64,000 nucleotides of DNA, from positions 54,713,377-54,777,376 of the forward strand of contig NC_063452.1 of assembly GCF_020379485.1 (NCBI RefSeq), given 5' to 3'. The notes under the pieces are model-generated. The model was not told where the DNA came from, did no database searches, and saw nothing but the letters and a program-made list of their open reading frames with translations. Both the position numbers and the translations under genes were made by a program. The DNA comes from Brassica napus (taxonomy: Eukaryota > Streptophyta > Magnoliopsida > Brassicales > Brassicaceae). The number at the start of each line of letters is the position of its first letter. Positions within the stretch are counted from its first letter, which is position 1. Shown here one piece after another: positions 32,131 to 43,720 of this stretch.

Positions 32131-32441
32131 TGAAATCAACCATATACCAAACTGATGAATAGCTGTTAATGGATTTTAATGGAAATCATGTGTTGTTTAA
32201 TAAGTGATTTCTAAATATCAGTTGAAATCTGATATTATTACTCATACAAATTTATTTACAGATTTGATTTCGCAATAGTTTTGTTAGATTGATAAAAAAA
32301 TTATGTTGAAATACAAATTTGAGGAAAAACATAGATTTACAAAATAAATTAAAATTATTTATTAGATTTTAAAATTTAAGATTTTATAGATTATTATTAA
32401 ACTTGTATGATTTATAAAATTTCCAAAAAAAATATGGATAT
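32131..32441. other. AT-rich intergenic DNA
   Basis: No gene, repeat border or RNA motif recognised; AT-rich with short A and T runs. Confidence 0.5.
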
Positions 32442-33240
32442 CTTTTTTTTTTTTTTTTGAATGAATGCTAAATTTATTCACAAAAAAAAGCCATTTTACA
32501 ACTAGTGCATACTGTTTACTATAGGACTTTAACCTCCAAAAGACAATTTAAACATTTGCAAGTCTAGTAGAAAACCAAAATTGCATAATCACATCCATTC
32601 CCTTGATCCCCTTCCTTCTCAATACACTGATTTTGTTTCTGATCCCTTTATCTATCATTTTCTGCACCACGGTTAATGGGAGCAACTTATCCCCATGCCT
32701 CACCTTATTGCGTTCCCTCCACACTACATAAAGCACTAACTGAAACGCATAACGTATGCAGAACATCCACTTCTTCTCCTTGTTTCTGTCTATAATGAGC
32801 TCCATAATCTCAGACCAGACTTTGGTATAAGAACTTCCCATAACGCCTTTGACCGTCTTTTCCCATATTTGAGCAGAGTAACAACACTCAAAGAAAATAT
32901 GGTTTCTCGATTCAGTGCCTGAGTTACTAAGCACATAAGTGGTAACAATACCTTGGCTCCATTTAGCGATCCTATCCAAAGTCGATAATCTATCCCGAGC
33001 TGCTAACCATGCTATGAAAGCATATTTAGGGGTGGCTTGCTTCATCCATATACCTCGAGTCCAGAGACAGAGACATGAAGTTTTACTCTCTCTCAACAGC
33101 AACCAAGTTTCTTGAGTGGAAAAAATCTTCCTGTACCCCGAGTTCCTTCTCCGTAAACTGACATCCTCCTCTTCAGACCTTAAGTTGCTCGCAAATAAAT
33201 AACACTTACTTGGCAATTTGGCATTAGGACTAGCCTAGCC
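32442..33240 (-). pseudogene. LINE 3' fragment with RT zinc-binding (zf-RVT) domain
   Basis: Reverse-strand open frame 33216-32548 encodes the C-terminal part of a plant LINE ORF2. The zf-RVT pattern is visible: IWMKQATPKYAFIAWLAARD, then a downstream C/H region ending ESRNHIFFECCYSAQIW. Reverse transcriptase and endonuclease are absent, as in a 5'-truncated insertion. A run of T at about 32443-32458 on the + strand is its poly-A tail. No functional product is expected. Confidence 0.78.
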
Positions 33241-33372
33241 TACTTCTGTTTACTATAATAACCAAAAAATCTCAAAATGTCGAACCAAAACTGGATTAGT
33301 CATAATCTTACTAAACCAACAATAACCGGAAAATTAAACAAAAACCAGGAAGTAAAAAAAAAACTAAATCCT

Positions 33373-33491
33373 GGTTCTTCAGCAGAAAGCAATGGGGCAG
33401 TCGCCGGTGTGTGACTCCGTCGGGCGATTGGCGACTGGTTTGACTCCGTCACACACCGGCGACTGACCCCACTGCTTTCTGCTGAAGAACC
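33373..33491. repeat. Foldback: 43-bp near-perfect inverted repeat
   Basis: Arm GGTTCTTCAGCAGAAAGCAA... at 33373-33415 pairs with its near-perfect reverse complement at 33448-33491, around a 32-nt loop. It lies about 150 bp upstream of the PNT1-like start codon. A transcript would form a long hairpin. Confidence 0.85.
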
Positions 33492-33647
33492 TGAAACCGA
33501 AGGATCTAAGATGCGTGAAAGAAGGTTAACACTTACTTGTTCGTGAGTGACGACATGTCCGTGGTTCAGAAAAACCTGATGAATCACCGAAATGTAAGTC
33601 TCTCAACTCTCTTGGATCTGAAATTTTCAATCTTTTCCATCTAAGGG

Positions 33648-34172
33648 ATGAAGCTGATGAGTTTCCGTTCTCTGCTCGTATCCTCCATGCTCCTCCGCGT
33701 GTTCCTAATCATCTACGGAGAATGGCAAGACGCCCACATGGAGGTCCGCTACACCGTCTTCTCCGACGCCGCCTCCTTGATGGCCTCCGGCGAATCTTCC
33801 TTACAAGAGAACCACTTACCGTTACTCACGCGCTTCTTCTCGTCCCCAATTCAATCATCCATCCTTCTTGGGGAAAGTTCCTCTTCTCTGCTTCTGGTAT
33901 GCAATCTCTCTCAAGCCTTCTTCAAAGGTTCAACCTTTTCTTTGTCTCGTTCTGAATCTGTTTGTCTATGTCCTTCAGATTTGCTGGTGGGTTTGTTTAT
34001 CCGTGAGATTCTGAAACTACGTAAGGTGCCTGAGAAGGTGTGTACTGTTTCTGTAATGGTGTGGCTTCTTAATCCGTTTACGTTCACAATTGGAACCAGA
34101 GGCAACTGTGAACCTCTAGTTTGTGCTATGTTACTTTGGATCATTATCTCCCTAATGAAAGGTACTACTACT

Positions 34173-34209
<37 letters not shown>

Positions 34210-35375
34210 CTCTTTTATTCTCTCAGAGTTTCACATTAAGGCTCCGAATAGTAGTAACATGCGGAACAACTGCCACGCGTTTCTAATAGTTACAAAAAAT
34301 ACATAGATATATGTAGGGATTTTTGTTACTATTAACCAACCAATGTTCTAAAAATCGCTAGGCGGTGGTTAAGACACGTAGGTGCGGTTATTGGTTCCTT
34401 GTGTTACCATTCCAAGCCTAAATAGATAATAACAAGACATTGCAACAATGTGTTTTACTGTGTAGGTAATTTGTCACAAGCTGCCTTTTGGTACGGCCTT
34501 GTTAGGGTCTATCCTATTATCTACGCTTTACCGATCATCTTGGTTCTCGATTCCAAGTTATTTAGTTCTGGTCACAAGCCTCCTCTCCAGGATTGGAATA
34601 CACATACTAGCAGCAGCAGGGAGAAGAAAACATTCCATTTAAAAAATTTGTTTTCAAGGGAGAGAATCATGTTTTGTTTGGTATGATATCCGGGGGAGTT
34701 TTTCTAGCTTGCAATGCCGTTTCCTTCTACTTTTACGGACACGAGTTCCTCCACGAGGCTCTCTTGTATCACCTCACAAGGACGGATCCAAGGCACAACT
34801 TCTCCATCTACTTTTACCATATTTATCTTCACTATGAGCGCCAGTTTTCAGCTGTGGAGAAGCTTATCTCGTTCTTACCTCAGTTCACAGTACAGCTTGC
34901 TTTAGTCTTCTGCTTCTCTCAGGATCTAGTGTTCTGTATGTTTCTCCAGACCGTCGCATTCGTGGCTTTCAATAAGGTATGTAATGCACTCTACTCTCAT
35001 TACTGTCTTAAAATGGCCTTCAACCTTCTTGTTTTGATTTAGTGTTTTATTTGGTTCTAGGTGATAACTGCACAGTACTTTGTGTGGTTCTATTGCCTGC
35101 TACCTCTGATTCTACCATGGAGCCGTATGAAGCTGAAATGGGAAGGCATCTTATGCATTATTCTATGGATTGGAGCTCAGACACATTGGCTGTTATGGGG
35201 ATACATGCTTGAGTTCAAGGGTGTGAACGTCTTTCTACAGCTGTGGATGGCGAGTTTGGTGTTTCTGGCTGCAAACACATTTGTCCTTGTCAAGATCATA
35301 CAGCGCCATCGATTCTCTCCTCTCTTCGGACAGTATGTGTCCTCTGATAGAAAGAATGTTAAGAAACTTGACTGA
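33648..35375 (+). pseudogene. PNT1/PIG-M GPI mannosyltransferase I, decayed copy
   Basis: The family adds the first mannose to the GPI-anchor precursor on the lumenal face of the ER. Inferred exons: 33648-33896, 33979-34161, 34466-34976 and 35061-35375, with GT-AG introns. Recognised segments include [51 protein letters not shown] and [15 protein letters not shown], within a polytopic membrane protein. Breaks: four or five residues containing the DxD motif are missing after RYT (near 33755), an extra T shifts the frame near 33797, three codons are missing after YGLV in exon 3 (near 34507), and about five extra bases shift the frame near 34672. Recognised from the Arabidopsis PEANUT1 gene, recalled as At5g22130. 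The adjacent AIF-like gene supports synteny. Confidence 0.85.
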
Positions 35376-35506
35376 TACACTGTTCCAAAAGCAGTCTGCT
35401 TCTTTGTTTGTTGGGTCGTTTCATATATTGAGGACCTTGGAACTATGGTTTTTGTATATGATTCTTGATCTGCAAGTTTTGTTTAGTATGTCTTCCAAGG
35501 CGTGGA

Positions 35507-35548
35507 CCCAAACTTAATCCTAAGGTGCCCGTTCCAGTTGCTATCCCC
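35507..35548 (-). pseudogene. Aspartyl protease gene fragment (42 bp)
   Basis: CCCAAACTTAATCCTAAGGT and the following bases match 63133-63174 inside the aspartyl protease gene, with about three or four mismatches. It is directly followed by copy 1 of the promoter-like repeat. Confidence 0.7.
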
Positions 35549-35555
35549 ACTAAGA

Positions 35556-36040
35556 GGTTGTTGAACAACAGTTGTTGAAAATGTGACCTTACTAATAATT
35601 TACAAATATATCATATTTGTTAAATGATATGTTAGCATTTCAAGAGTTCATGACATATGCCTTTCAGAAAGAACTCAGTAAGGTTTTCGTGATAAATCGT
35701 TTGTTTCTGATCTAACCATGATGTTATCGTGTACCACATAAATAATCATACTTCGTTAGAAAAAAAATATATACATATAAACTATACTGACATGCACTTA
35801 TGATCCTTTTGGTTTTGGGACGTTCAACCAAACAACTTCTACTTGCAACAAAGTCGCGAGAAATAAGAGCTGTGCAACAATTTGCACATGCACTTGAAAC
35901 AACAATTGTTGTTGTAAACAATGTCTCAACCCAGAGAAAGAATGTTCAGATAGAGAGGAAAAAACAAAGCTAGATAACAACGTGCCATCACTATATGACG
36001 CCACCATGTATCACGCCACCATGTAATGTGAACACACCAT
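35556..36040. repeat. Dispersed promoter-like repeat, copy 1
   Basis: Starts GGTTGTTGAACAACA. Shares long stretches with 59429-59890 and 63752-64000, for example AAGAACTCAGTAAGGTTTTC and CAACCCAGAGAAAGAATGTT. In copy 3 it is the upstream region of an aspartyl protease gene. No coding potential. Confidence 0.8.
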
Positions 36041-36928
36041 GTATCATCCTCATCCAGTTTTAGATGTAAGAATTTCTCTCATACAGTTCATCACCATCGT
36101 AGTACATGTATTTGTCTTTGGTTTTTTTACTTCGTTTATTATCTGGAAATAAATCAATCCAGTGTTCGTTGTTTTATTTAAAGGGACAGATTTTCAAAAA
36201 AAAATATTAACTGTTTGGTACTGCGTGGGAGGAGATGGAGTGAATCACGTATTTTTTTTGGCCGAAGAACAATCTATGTTCTCAGATTACTTATAGATTT
36301 CGACTTGTTTTGTCTCTGAAATTGGAAAATTCCCAAGTTTTTCTTACTGCAGTTGATTAAAATGTATTTTTACTTGTATGGTCCAGCACAGCCTTAATAA
36401 CATCCATAAGTGCATCACTCACGCGTGTGCCTTGAAGTGGAGAAGTTTGGAGTTGGAAAAGAAGTAGAGAGACTCCAACGGTGCGTTTCTATGGGAACCT
36501 GATCTTTATGATGTCACAAATCATTAATTTATAAATACAAGCATAATCTATTCATAATAGAAGGTACGTATTAATGTAAATTTCATGCTTTTGAGTTTTG
36601 AGTGATTAAAAGATTTCATATAGTTGTGTTGTTCTGTTCCTCAGAAAGAAACACTGTAAAAACAGATGAAGAAAGAAACCAACGATGAGTTCATAAAAAG
36701 TTGTGATTATATTTTTTAGTTTCATCAATCTTGTAACATGTGATAGAAAAGCCTTCACGGAGAAGCAGAGAGAAGGACGAGTAAACGTCCTGGCAAAGAG
36801 TAAATATAAGGTTTTCCATTGTTAGTTTATTATAATTGAGTTTGGTATGATTTGATAATTATTATAAAGTAACTGTAAACCCAATAGGTGCATTTGTAAA
36901 GTCGTGAATTGTTTGTAAAGTCGTGACT
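36041..36928. other. Intergenic DNA, nothing recognised
   Basis: AT-rich sequence without credible open frames, terminal repeats or RNA motifs. Confidence 0.5.
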
Positions 36929-37064
36929 TGTTGGAAGAGTCACAAGTAGTTTTCTTTACGGTTACTTAAGAAATATATGTAAGTCATGTTGTCTTATGTA
37001 AAAAGTGTCAACAATAAAAGATAAATTTTCCAAATGTATTTTGTTCTCTTTATTTTGTCCAACA
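36929..37064 (+). repeat. Possible small solo LTR (136 bp)
   Basis: Starts TGTTGGA and ends TCCAACA, the inverted termini common in small Copia or TRIM LTRs, with AATAAAAGATAAA inside. Flanks show no matching 5-bp duplication and no partner LTR was found, so the call is tentative. Confidence 0.3.
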
Positions 37065-37929
37065 TTCTTTACTGCCGCACCAGTCTCTCCCGTTTAACAG
37101 ACACGTAGTTGATATTGAAGGTTCCTTGATAAATGAGGTTGGTGAAAGGTTGCAATGGATTATACCTAAAGCTCATTAGTTTGCTGTGTTCACATTATTA
37201 CAAGGCAAGGCAATGTCAAAGATTAATCCCTAATTGCTTGCTCGATTAGATACCCTGAAACTCCAGACCAAAGAGGAGAAGAAGTAAGTGAATTGTTTAT
37301 ACGCTGCGGTGTCTTGTTATATGATCCGAAAAGCAACTTACTACAAACTAACTTCTCCAAAACTCTGGAAGGGATCCTCCCTCTGCAAAATCATGTGTGA
37401 AAGTATTTGACTGAAGGAGAATGACCAGTCCAATAACTTACCAACTCTCCCAATAACATCAAATTCAAAAAACCAGTTCTATATATTGTCATCAAGTTCA
37501 GTATATGACTGAAGGAGATGTAACACGGTGCTGGAGACAAGCCTTGCCGTTAGAGATCCATCGCCTCTCTCTTATGGTCGCTGTGCATCGGATCCGAGAG
37601 GCTTTGATGTAGAGAAGAGACGCACGTACGCGGAGCCATCACGTAGAGCACTTCCGGTGCCGATCACCAAGTCATCATCTCATCGGAGGAGGGTCCGAGA
37701 TCCTTGCCGTGCCGCCGGAGCCTTTATCAACTCTCGACGTAGCCGTGATCATAACCGAGCGATGCGGAGGAGGCACGATCTAAATTGGAGTTGCGGCGTT
37801 TAACACCAACCACCACCATCGTTAACCGTGAGACATAGGAGGGGAAAGCCATGTCACCGGAGAGTCGTTTCATGATCACCGAGTTTGAGCCAGCCACCAT
37901 CATCAACCGTAGTCCAAGCCGTGTAGCAG
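37065..37929. other. Anonymous DNA left of the chromovirus
   Basis: A GC-richer patch at 37520-37920 contains a 91-codon open frame with no recognisable domain, rich in Arg and Ser. It could be a decayed retroelement piece. Continuous with 52745 onward before the insertion. Confidence 0.35.
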
Positions 37930-37934
37930 CTAAG

Positions 37935-38300
37935 TGTTAAGGGTAAAACTAGTTACCAATAGATTGAATCAACGTTCATAAAACGAAGAAACCAGATTCA
38001 CCTGTAGAAGATCTCGAATTAAGAAGGATCTTCTCCAACAATGAATCAGTATATTTCAAAGAGATAAGTCCAGATTCAAAGAATGTTTACAAGAGTTTCA
38101 GAATAGAATCTACATCTCACAATCTCTGTATTTATACGAAAGCAACTCGTAACAGAATCTATGGCAGAGCCAATACTAAGTCGACACGCGTCTTTGATTC
38201 TTCTTCTTTAAAAGTCTGTTGTAACAAACTCCAACGTCCACTTTCCTCAATCACCTTCTCCCACGTGTCCCCTAATACTCACTTCATTATTCCTGTAACA
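37935..38300 (-). repeat. Chromovirus 3' LTR
   Basis: 366 bp; + strand borders TGTTAAGGG and CCTGTAACA. The PPT lies at 38301-38315 next to it. Confidence 0.92.
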
Positions 38301-40070
38301 AATCTCCCCTCGTCGAAGAACCTTGACCACAAGGTTCAAAATTAGGAAACTTCTTCTGCAAGTCATAAAGGAACTCCCAAGTAGCTTCATCCTCAGCCTG
38401 ATTCTTCCATTTCACCAAGACCTTCGTAGCTGCTCTGTCTTGACGCTTCACCATTTTCCTTGCAAGGCAATACTCCGGTTCCTTCATCATAGCTTCATAG
38501 ATCGCTTCAGGTAATTGGTTAGCCACGTGAACATCACCCACCAACTGCTTAAGCTGAGACACATGAAACACAGGATGTATTTGTGTAGTAGCAGGTAATT
38601 CCAGCTTATAAGCAACCTCTCCCATCTTCTCAATGATTTTATAAGGACCATAATACTTAGGAGAGATCTTCTGTGATGAACGTACAACCACTGAACGCTG
38701 TCTATACGGTTGAAGCTTCAAGAATACCCAATCCCCTATCTCAAACCTTCGTTCACTTCTTCTTCTATCAGCCATCTGTTTCATTCTGTGTTGAGCTCTG
38801 AGTAAATGAAACTTTAAGATCAACAACATATCTTCACGTTCCTGCAAACACTTAGCCACCACCTGAACTTTAGTCTCGCCAGGTAGATAAGGAAGGTGTA
38901 TTGGAGGTTGCTGACCGTAGACAATTTCAAAAGGTGTAGTCAGAGCTGCATAATGATACGTCGTGTTGTACCAATATTCAGCCAAAGGTAACCACTTAGA
39001 CCACTTATTCGGTTTGTCACTCGTCATACATCTTAGATAAGTCTCCAAGCATTTGTTTACAATCTCCGTCTGTCCGTCGCTTTGAGGATGATAAGCTGTT
39101 GACATATTCAACTTGCAACCCTGAAGCTGAAAGAGTTCTTGCCAGAAGTCACTCACAAACACTGCATCCCTGTCACTAACGATCGATCTTGGAAACCCAT
39201 GAAGCTTAAAGAAGTTGTCCAAAAAGATCTGAGCAACTGATGAAGCTGTATACGGATGACTAAGTGCTAAGAAGTGATCGGCTTTACTGAATCTGTCAAC
39301 GATGACCAATATCACAGACTTTCCGTATGAGTTAGGAAGGCCCTCGATGAAATCCATCGAGATGTCTGTCCATACTGCCTCCGGTATAGGTAAAGGTTGC
39401 AAGAGCCCAGGCGATGCTGTCGTCTCATACTTACACTACTGGCAGACTACACACTTCCTCAAGAATGCTTGTATCTCCTTTGCCATACCCTTCCAATAAA
39501 AGATCCCCTTCCCCCTCTGCACTGTCTTATCACGCCCCGAATGTCCTCCCTGGCCAGATCCATGTAGCCAGTCTAAGATAGTAGTTCGTAATGTTGTAAC
39601 CGCTGGAACCACTATCTTAGATTTCCTTCTTAAAATCCCCATATCCCAAGCATAATGTTTCTTTGCTTTTGGATCCTTCACTAACTCTGTAATGATTGTC
39701 TTAGTACCCGGATCTGTCTCATAAGCTTGTTGAATCTCTTTCATCAAATCACACTCTAACACTGTCATTGCCATATGTAACACTTCAGAACCCTCCACAC
39801 GAGAAAATGCATCTGCTACCAAGTTCTCTTTCCCCTGTTTGTATTGAATCTCATAATCAAACTCAAGTAACTTAGGTAGCCATTGCTGCTGTATAGGAGT
39901 GTTCAACCTTTGTTCAAGTAGATACTTTAAACTCCTCTGGTCAGTTCTGATAATGAAATGTTGCGTTAGAAGATAATGCCTCCGTTTCTGAACTGCAAAG
40001 ATCACGGCCAAAAGCTCCTTCTCATATATGGACAATGCAAGTTGTCGACCCTTCAAGTGTCTGCTAATAT
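38287..40070 (-). pseudogene. Chromovirus pol 3' part: RNase H end, integrase, chromodomain
   Basis: Continues the RNase H domain from the nested insertion (ISRHLKGRQLALSIYEKELL and TDQRSLKYLL). The integrase zinc finger ends in CVVC near 39440. A TAG at 39436-39438 interrupts the frame. The integrase core follows with WTDISMDFIEGLP, VSDRDAVF and HPQSDGQTE. The C-terminus near 38380-38440 (KVLVKWKNQAEDEATWEFL) is a chromodomain, which in this clade directs integration toward modified chromatin. Only that stop and the insertion break the frame. Confidence 0.88.
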
Positions 40071-41605
40071 TGATATCTTGTGAATTTACATGTTTTTAAC
40101 TTCTTATTCTTGCATGGTTTGGTCATTTGGAGCATCATTTAGGCACATTTAGGTTGCATATCATTGCATTTGTACATATCAGGTGTTGGAGAGCACCATG
40201 GATGAGTTAGAGGACCATTGGTGGGATTTTGAGTGCAATTGGAGTCCAAAAGAAGTGTTAAAAGTGATCATTGAGCGATCTCCCTATCAGAGCGACCTCA
40301 CGCAGCGAGGTAGCGTACCCGCTCCATATGTAGAGCGACCTGGTGGAGCGGGGTCTGTAGCTCGCGCGTGTTATGAAGAAACGAAGCAAAACATTTGGAG
40401 CGGGGTTTGGCAGCGAGGTGGCGTACCCGCTCTGAAGCCAGAGCGTGAAAGATGAACACGGATGAAGGCCTTAAAAATCTCTTCTGAAGCTCAAAATTTG
40501 TGGAGGCACTGGAAATTGAGTTAGATTTCCAATAGAAGTGGTTTCAAGTCATTTGAAGCTGTATTGGATAAGTTATGATCGATTTACTATAAGTGTATCA
40601 ATCCTTGCCGGGGACCACTTGAAAGTTGATGGGATTAACCAACTTCCCACTTTCTTCCACCCACCTTTCCTTTGCACGATTTTTCCTACTTTTCTGTATA
40701 ATATTTGCTTTCTTATTATCAAAAGGGTGGGCAAGAAACATGATTATCCAACTTTGTAATAATTTAACTTGTCAAAACTCTCTCTCTTTGAAATACCATT
40801 GTTCTTGGTGTTCTTGAGTGTTCTTCATTGTTCATCATCTGTTCTTGAGTTTTAATTTCGTTTTGCTTGTTTAAATCCTTGTTTATCTTTATTCTCTGTT
40901 GTATCCACTTGAATATGCTTCAATCTATTATGAGATTAAGTGTTTTCATGGAGATTAGTGAGTAGTTTCCTTAGAAATTCATGGGTTAGGGAGATTAGAA
41001 TAACTTAGTGAAGATCTATGGTGTTATTGTATTAGATCCTTGTATGAACTTGCTTGTTGAGTATTTTTAATGCTTGTTTAGTCTTGATCACTCTAAACCT
41101 GATTTCTAAACACTTCTCATCAGACATGATTAGATGAAGTGTTTGAATCAACTCAACTAAGCTCTAGTGAGATTAGCCAAGGACACTTGATGTTAAAATT
41201 GCTAGATAGTTATTAAACTTGAACTTAAAGATTGCTTGATTGAATTAAGCCAAAGACATTTGATGTTTAATGATTTCTAAGCAAATGGACATTTACCTAG
41301 ACATAGGACCTGTCGAAAATTGTGTTTAGACTTAAGAGATTACTTTGATTGAAAGCTTGTCACCTAGATTGGATCTTAGTTACTTGAAGTCAATTCCCAA
41401 TACCCATGGATTCACTTGTCTAAATTGATTAAAACCTTGTTGTATTGCTCTGTTTGCTATTGTTACTTGTCACACACTCACAACTATTGAATCTGCTTAG
41501 CTTAAGAAATGACTTGTATTCTCACTGATTCACATCACTAGGACTGGTTCGACATTCACCCCCCTATACTACAACATTTGCAATAGGCAGAAAAACCTAT
41601 TACCA
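40071..41605 (+). repeat. LTR A
   Basis: 1535 bp, TGATATCTTGTGAATTTACA to CCTATTACCA. Contains a 90-codon open frame (40183-40455) starting MLESTMDELEDHWWDFECNW that recurs in all copies; whether it is translated is unknown. Confidence 0.93.
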
Positions 41606-41628
41606 AATTGGCGCCGTTGCCGGGGAGT
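41606..41628 (+). other. Fused PBS/PPT junction between LTR A and B
   Basis: AATTGGCGCCGTTGCCGGGG then AGT. The left part is the primer-binding site, the right part (GGGGAGT) the end of the polypurine tract. The whole internal region is missing at a shared GGGGA. Confidence 0.85.
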
Positions 41629-43163
41629 TGATATCTTGTGAATTTACATGTTTTTAACTTCTTATTCTTGCATGGTTTGGTCATTTGGAGCATCATTTAG
41701 GCACATTTAGGTTGCATATCATTGCATTTGTACATATCAGGTGTTGGAGAGCACCATGGATGAGTTAGAGGACCATTGGTGGGATTTTGAGTGCAATTGG
41801 AGTCCAAAAGAAGTGTTAAAAGTGATCATTGAGCGATCTCCCTATCAGAGCGACTTCACGCAGCGAGGTAGCGTACCCGCTCCATATGTAGAGCGACCTG
41901 GTGGAGCGGGGTCTGTAGCTCGCGCGTGTTATGAAGAAACGAAGCAAAACATTTGGAGCGGGGTTTGGCAGCGAGGTGGCGTACCCGCTCTGAAGCCAGA
42001 GCGTGAAAGATGAACACGGATGAAGGCCTTAAAAATCTCTTCTGAAGCTCAAAATTTGTGGAGGCACTGGAAATTGAGTTAGATTTCCAATAGAAGTGGT
42101 TTCAAGTCATTTGAAGCTGTATTGGATAAGTTATGATCGATTTACTATAAGTGTATCAATCCTTGCCGGGGACCACTTGAAAGTTGATGGGATTAACCAA
42201 CTTCCCACTTTCTTCCACCCACCTTTCCTTTGCACGATTTTTCCTACTTTTCTGTATAATATTTGCTTTCTTATTATCAAAAGGGTGGGCAAGAAACATG
42301 ATTATCCAACTTTGTAATAATTTAACTTGTCAAAACTCTCTCTCTTTGAAATACCATTGTTCTTGGTGTTCTTGAGTGTTCTTCATTGTTCATCATCTGT
42401 TCTTGAGTTTTAATTTCGTTTTGCTTGTTTAAATCCTTGTTTATCTTTATTCTCTGTTGTATCCACTTGAATATGCTTCAATCTATTATGAGATTAAGTG
42501 TTTTCATGGAGATTAGTGAGTAGTTTCCTTAGAAATTCATGGGTTAGGGAGATTAGAATAACTTAGTGAAGATCTATGGTGTTATTGTATTAGATCCTTG
42601 TATGAACTTGCTTGTTGAGTATTTTTAATGCTTGTTTAGTCTTGATCACTCTAAACCTGATTTCTAAACACTTCTCATCAGACATGATTAGATGAAGTGT
42701 TTGAATCAACTCAACTAAGCTCTAGTGAGATTAGCCAAGGACACTTGATGTTAAAATTGCTAGATAGTTATTAAACTTGAACTTAAAGATTGCTTGATTG
42801 AATTAAGCCAAAGACATTTGATGTTTAATGATTTCTAAGCAAATGGACATTTACCTAGACATAGGACCTGTCGAAAATTGTGTTTAGACTTAAGAGATTA
42901 CTTTGATTGAAAGCTTGTCACCTAGATTGGATCTTAGTTACTTGAAGTCAATTCCCAATACCCATGGATTCACTTGTCTAAATTGATTAAAACCTTGTTG
43001 TATTGCTCTGTTTGCTATTGTTACTTGTCACACACTCACAACTATTGAATCTGCTTAGCTTAAGAAATGACTTGTATTCTCACTGATTCACATCACTAGG
43101 ACTGGTTCGACATTCACCCCCCTATACTACAACATTTGCAATAGGCAGAAAAACCTATTACCA
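41629..43163 (+). repeat. LTR B
   Basis: 1535 bp. Shares private variants with LTR A (TTAGATTTCC and CTATAAGTG), so A and B are sisters. Unit spacing A to B and B to C is 1558 bp in both cases. Confidence 0.93.
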
Positions 43164-43186
43164 AATTGGCGCCGTTGCCGGGGAGT
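43164..43186 (+). other. Fused PBS/PPT junction between LTR B and C
   Basis: Identical 23 bp to the junction at 41606-41628, showing that one junction was duplicated. Confidence 0.85.
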
Positions 43187-43712
43187 TGATATCTTGTGAA
43201 TTTACATGTTTTTAACTTCTTATTCTTGCATGGTTTGGTCATTTGGAGCATCATTTAGGCACATTTAGGTTGCATATCATTGCATTTGTACATATCAGGT
43301 GTTGGAGAGCACCATGGATGAGTTAGAGGACCATTGGTGGGATTTTGAGTGCAATTGGAGTCCAAAAGAAGTGTTAAAAGTGATCATTGAGCGATCTCCC
43401 TATCAGAGCGACTTCACGCAGCGAGGTAGCGTACCCGCTCCATATGTAGAGCGACCTGGTGGAGCGGGGTCTGTAGCTCGCGCGTGTTATGAAGAAACGA
43501 AGCAAAACATTTGGAGCGGGGTTTGGCAGCGAGGTGGCGTACCCGCTCTGAAGCCAGAGCGTGAAAGATGAACACGGATGAAGGCCTTAAAAATCTCTTC
43601 TGAAGCTCAAAATTTGTGGAGACACTGGAAATTGAGTTAGCTTTCCAATAGAAGTGGTTTCAAGTCATTTGAAGCTGTATTGGATAAGTTATGATCGATT
43701 TACTATAGGTGT
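43187..43712 (+). repeat. LTR C (5' 526 bp only)
   Basis: Stops after CTATAGGTGT and continues as GGGGGAGT, the end of a PPT, into LTR D. The overlap GTGT suggests a microhomology-mediated deletion. Confidence 0.88.
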
Positions 43713-43720
43713 GGGGGAGT

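Noticed and set aside
33300..33587. Reverse-strand frame upstream of PNT1
   Set aside because: Spans the foldback hairpin and has no recognisable domain.
37528..37803. 91-aa Arg/Ser-rich open frame
   Set aside because: No similarity recognised and no splice or promoter context; kept only as anonymous DNA.
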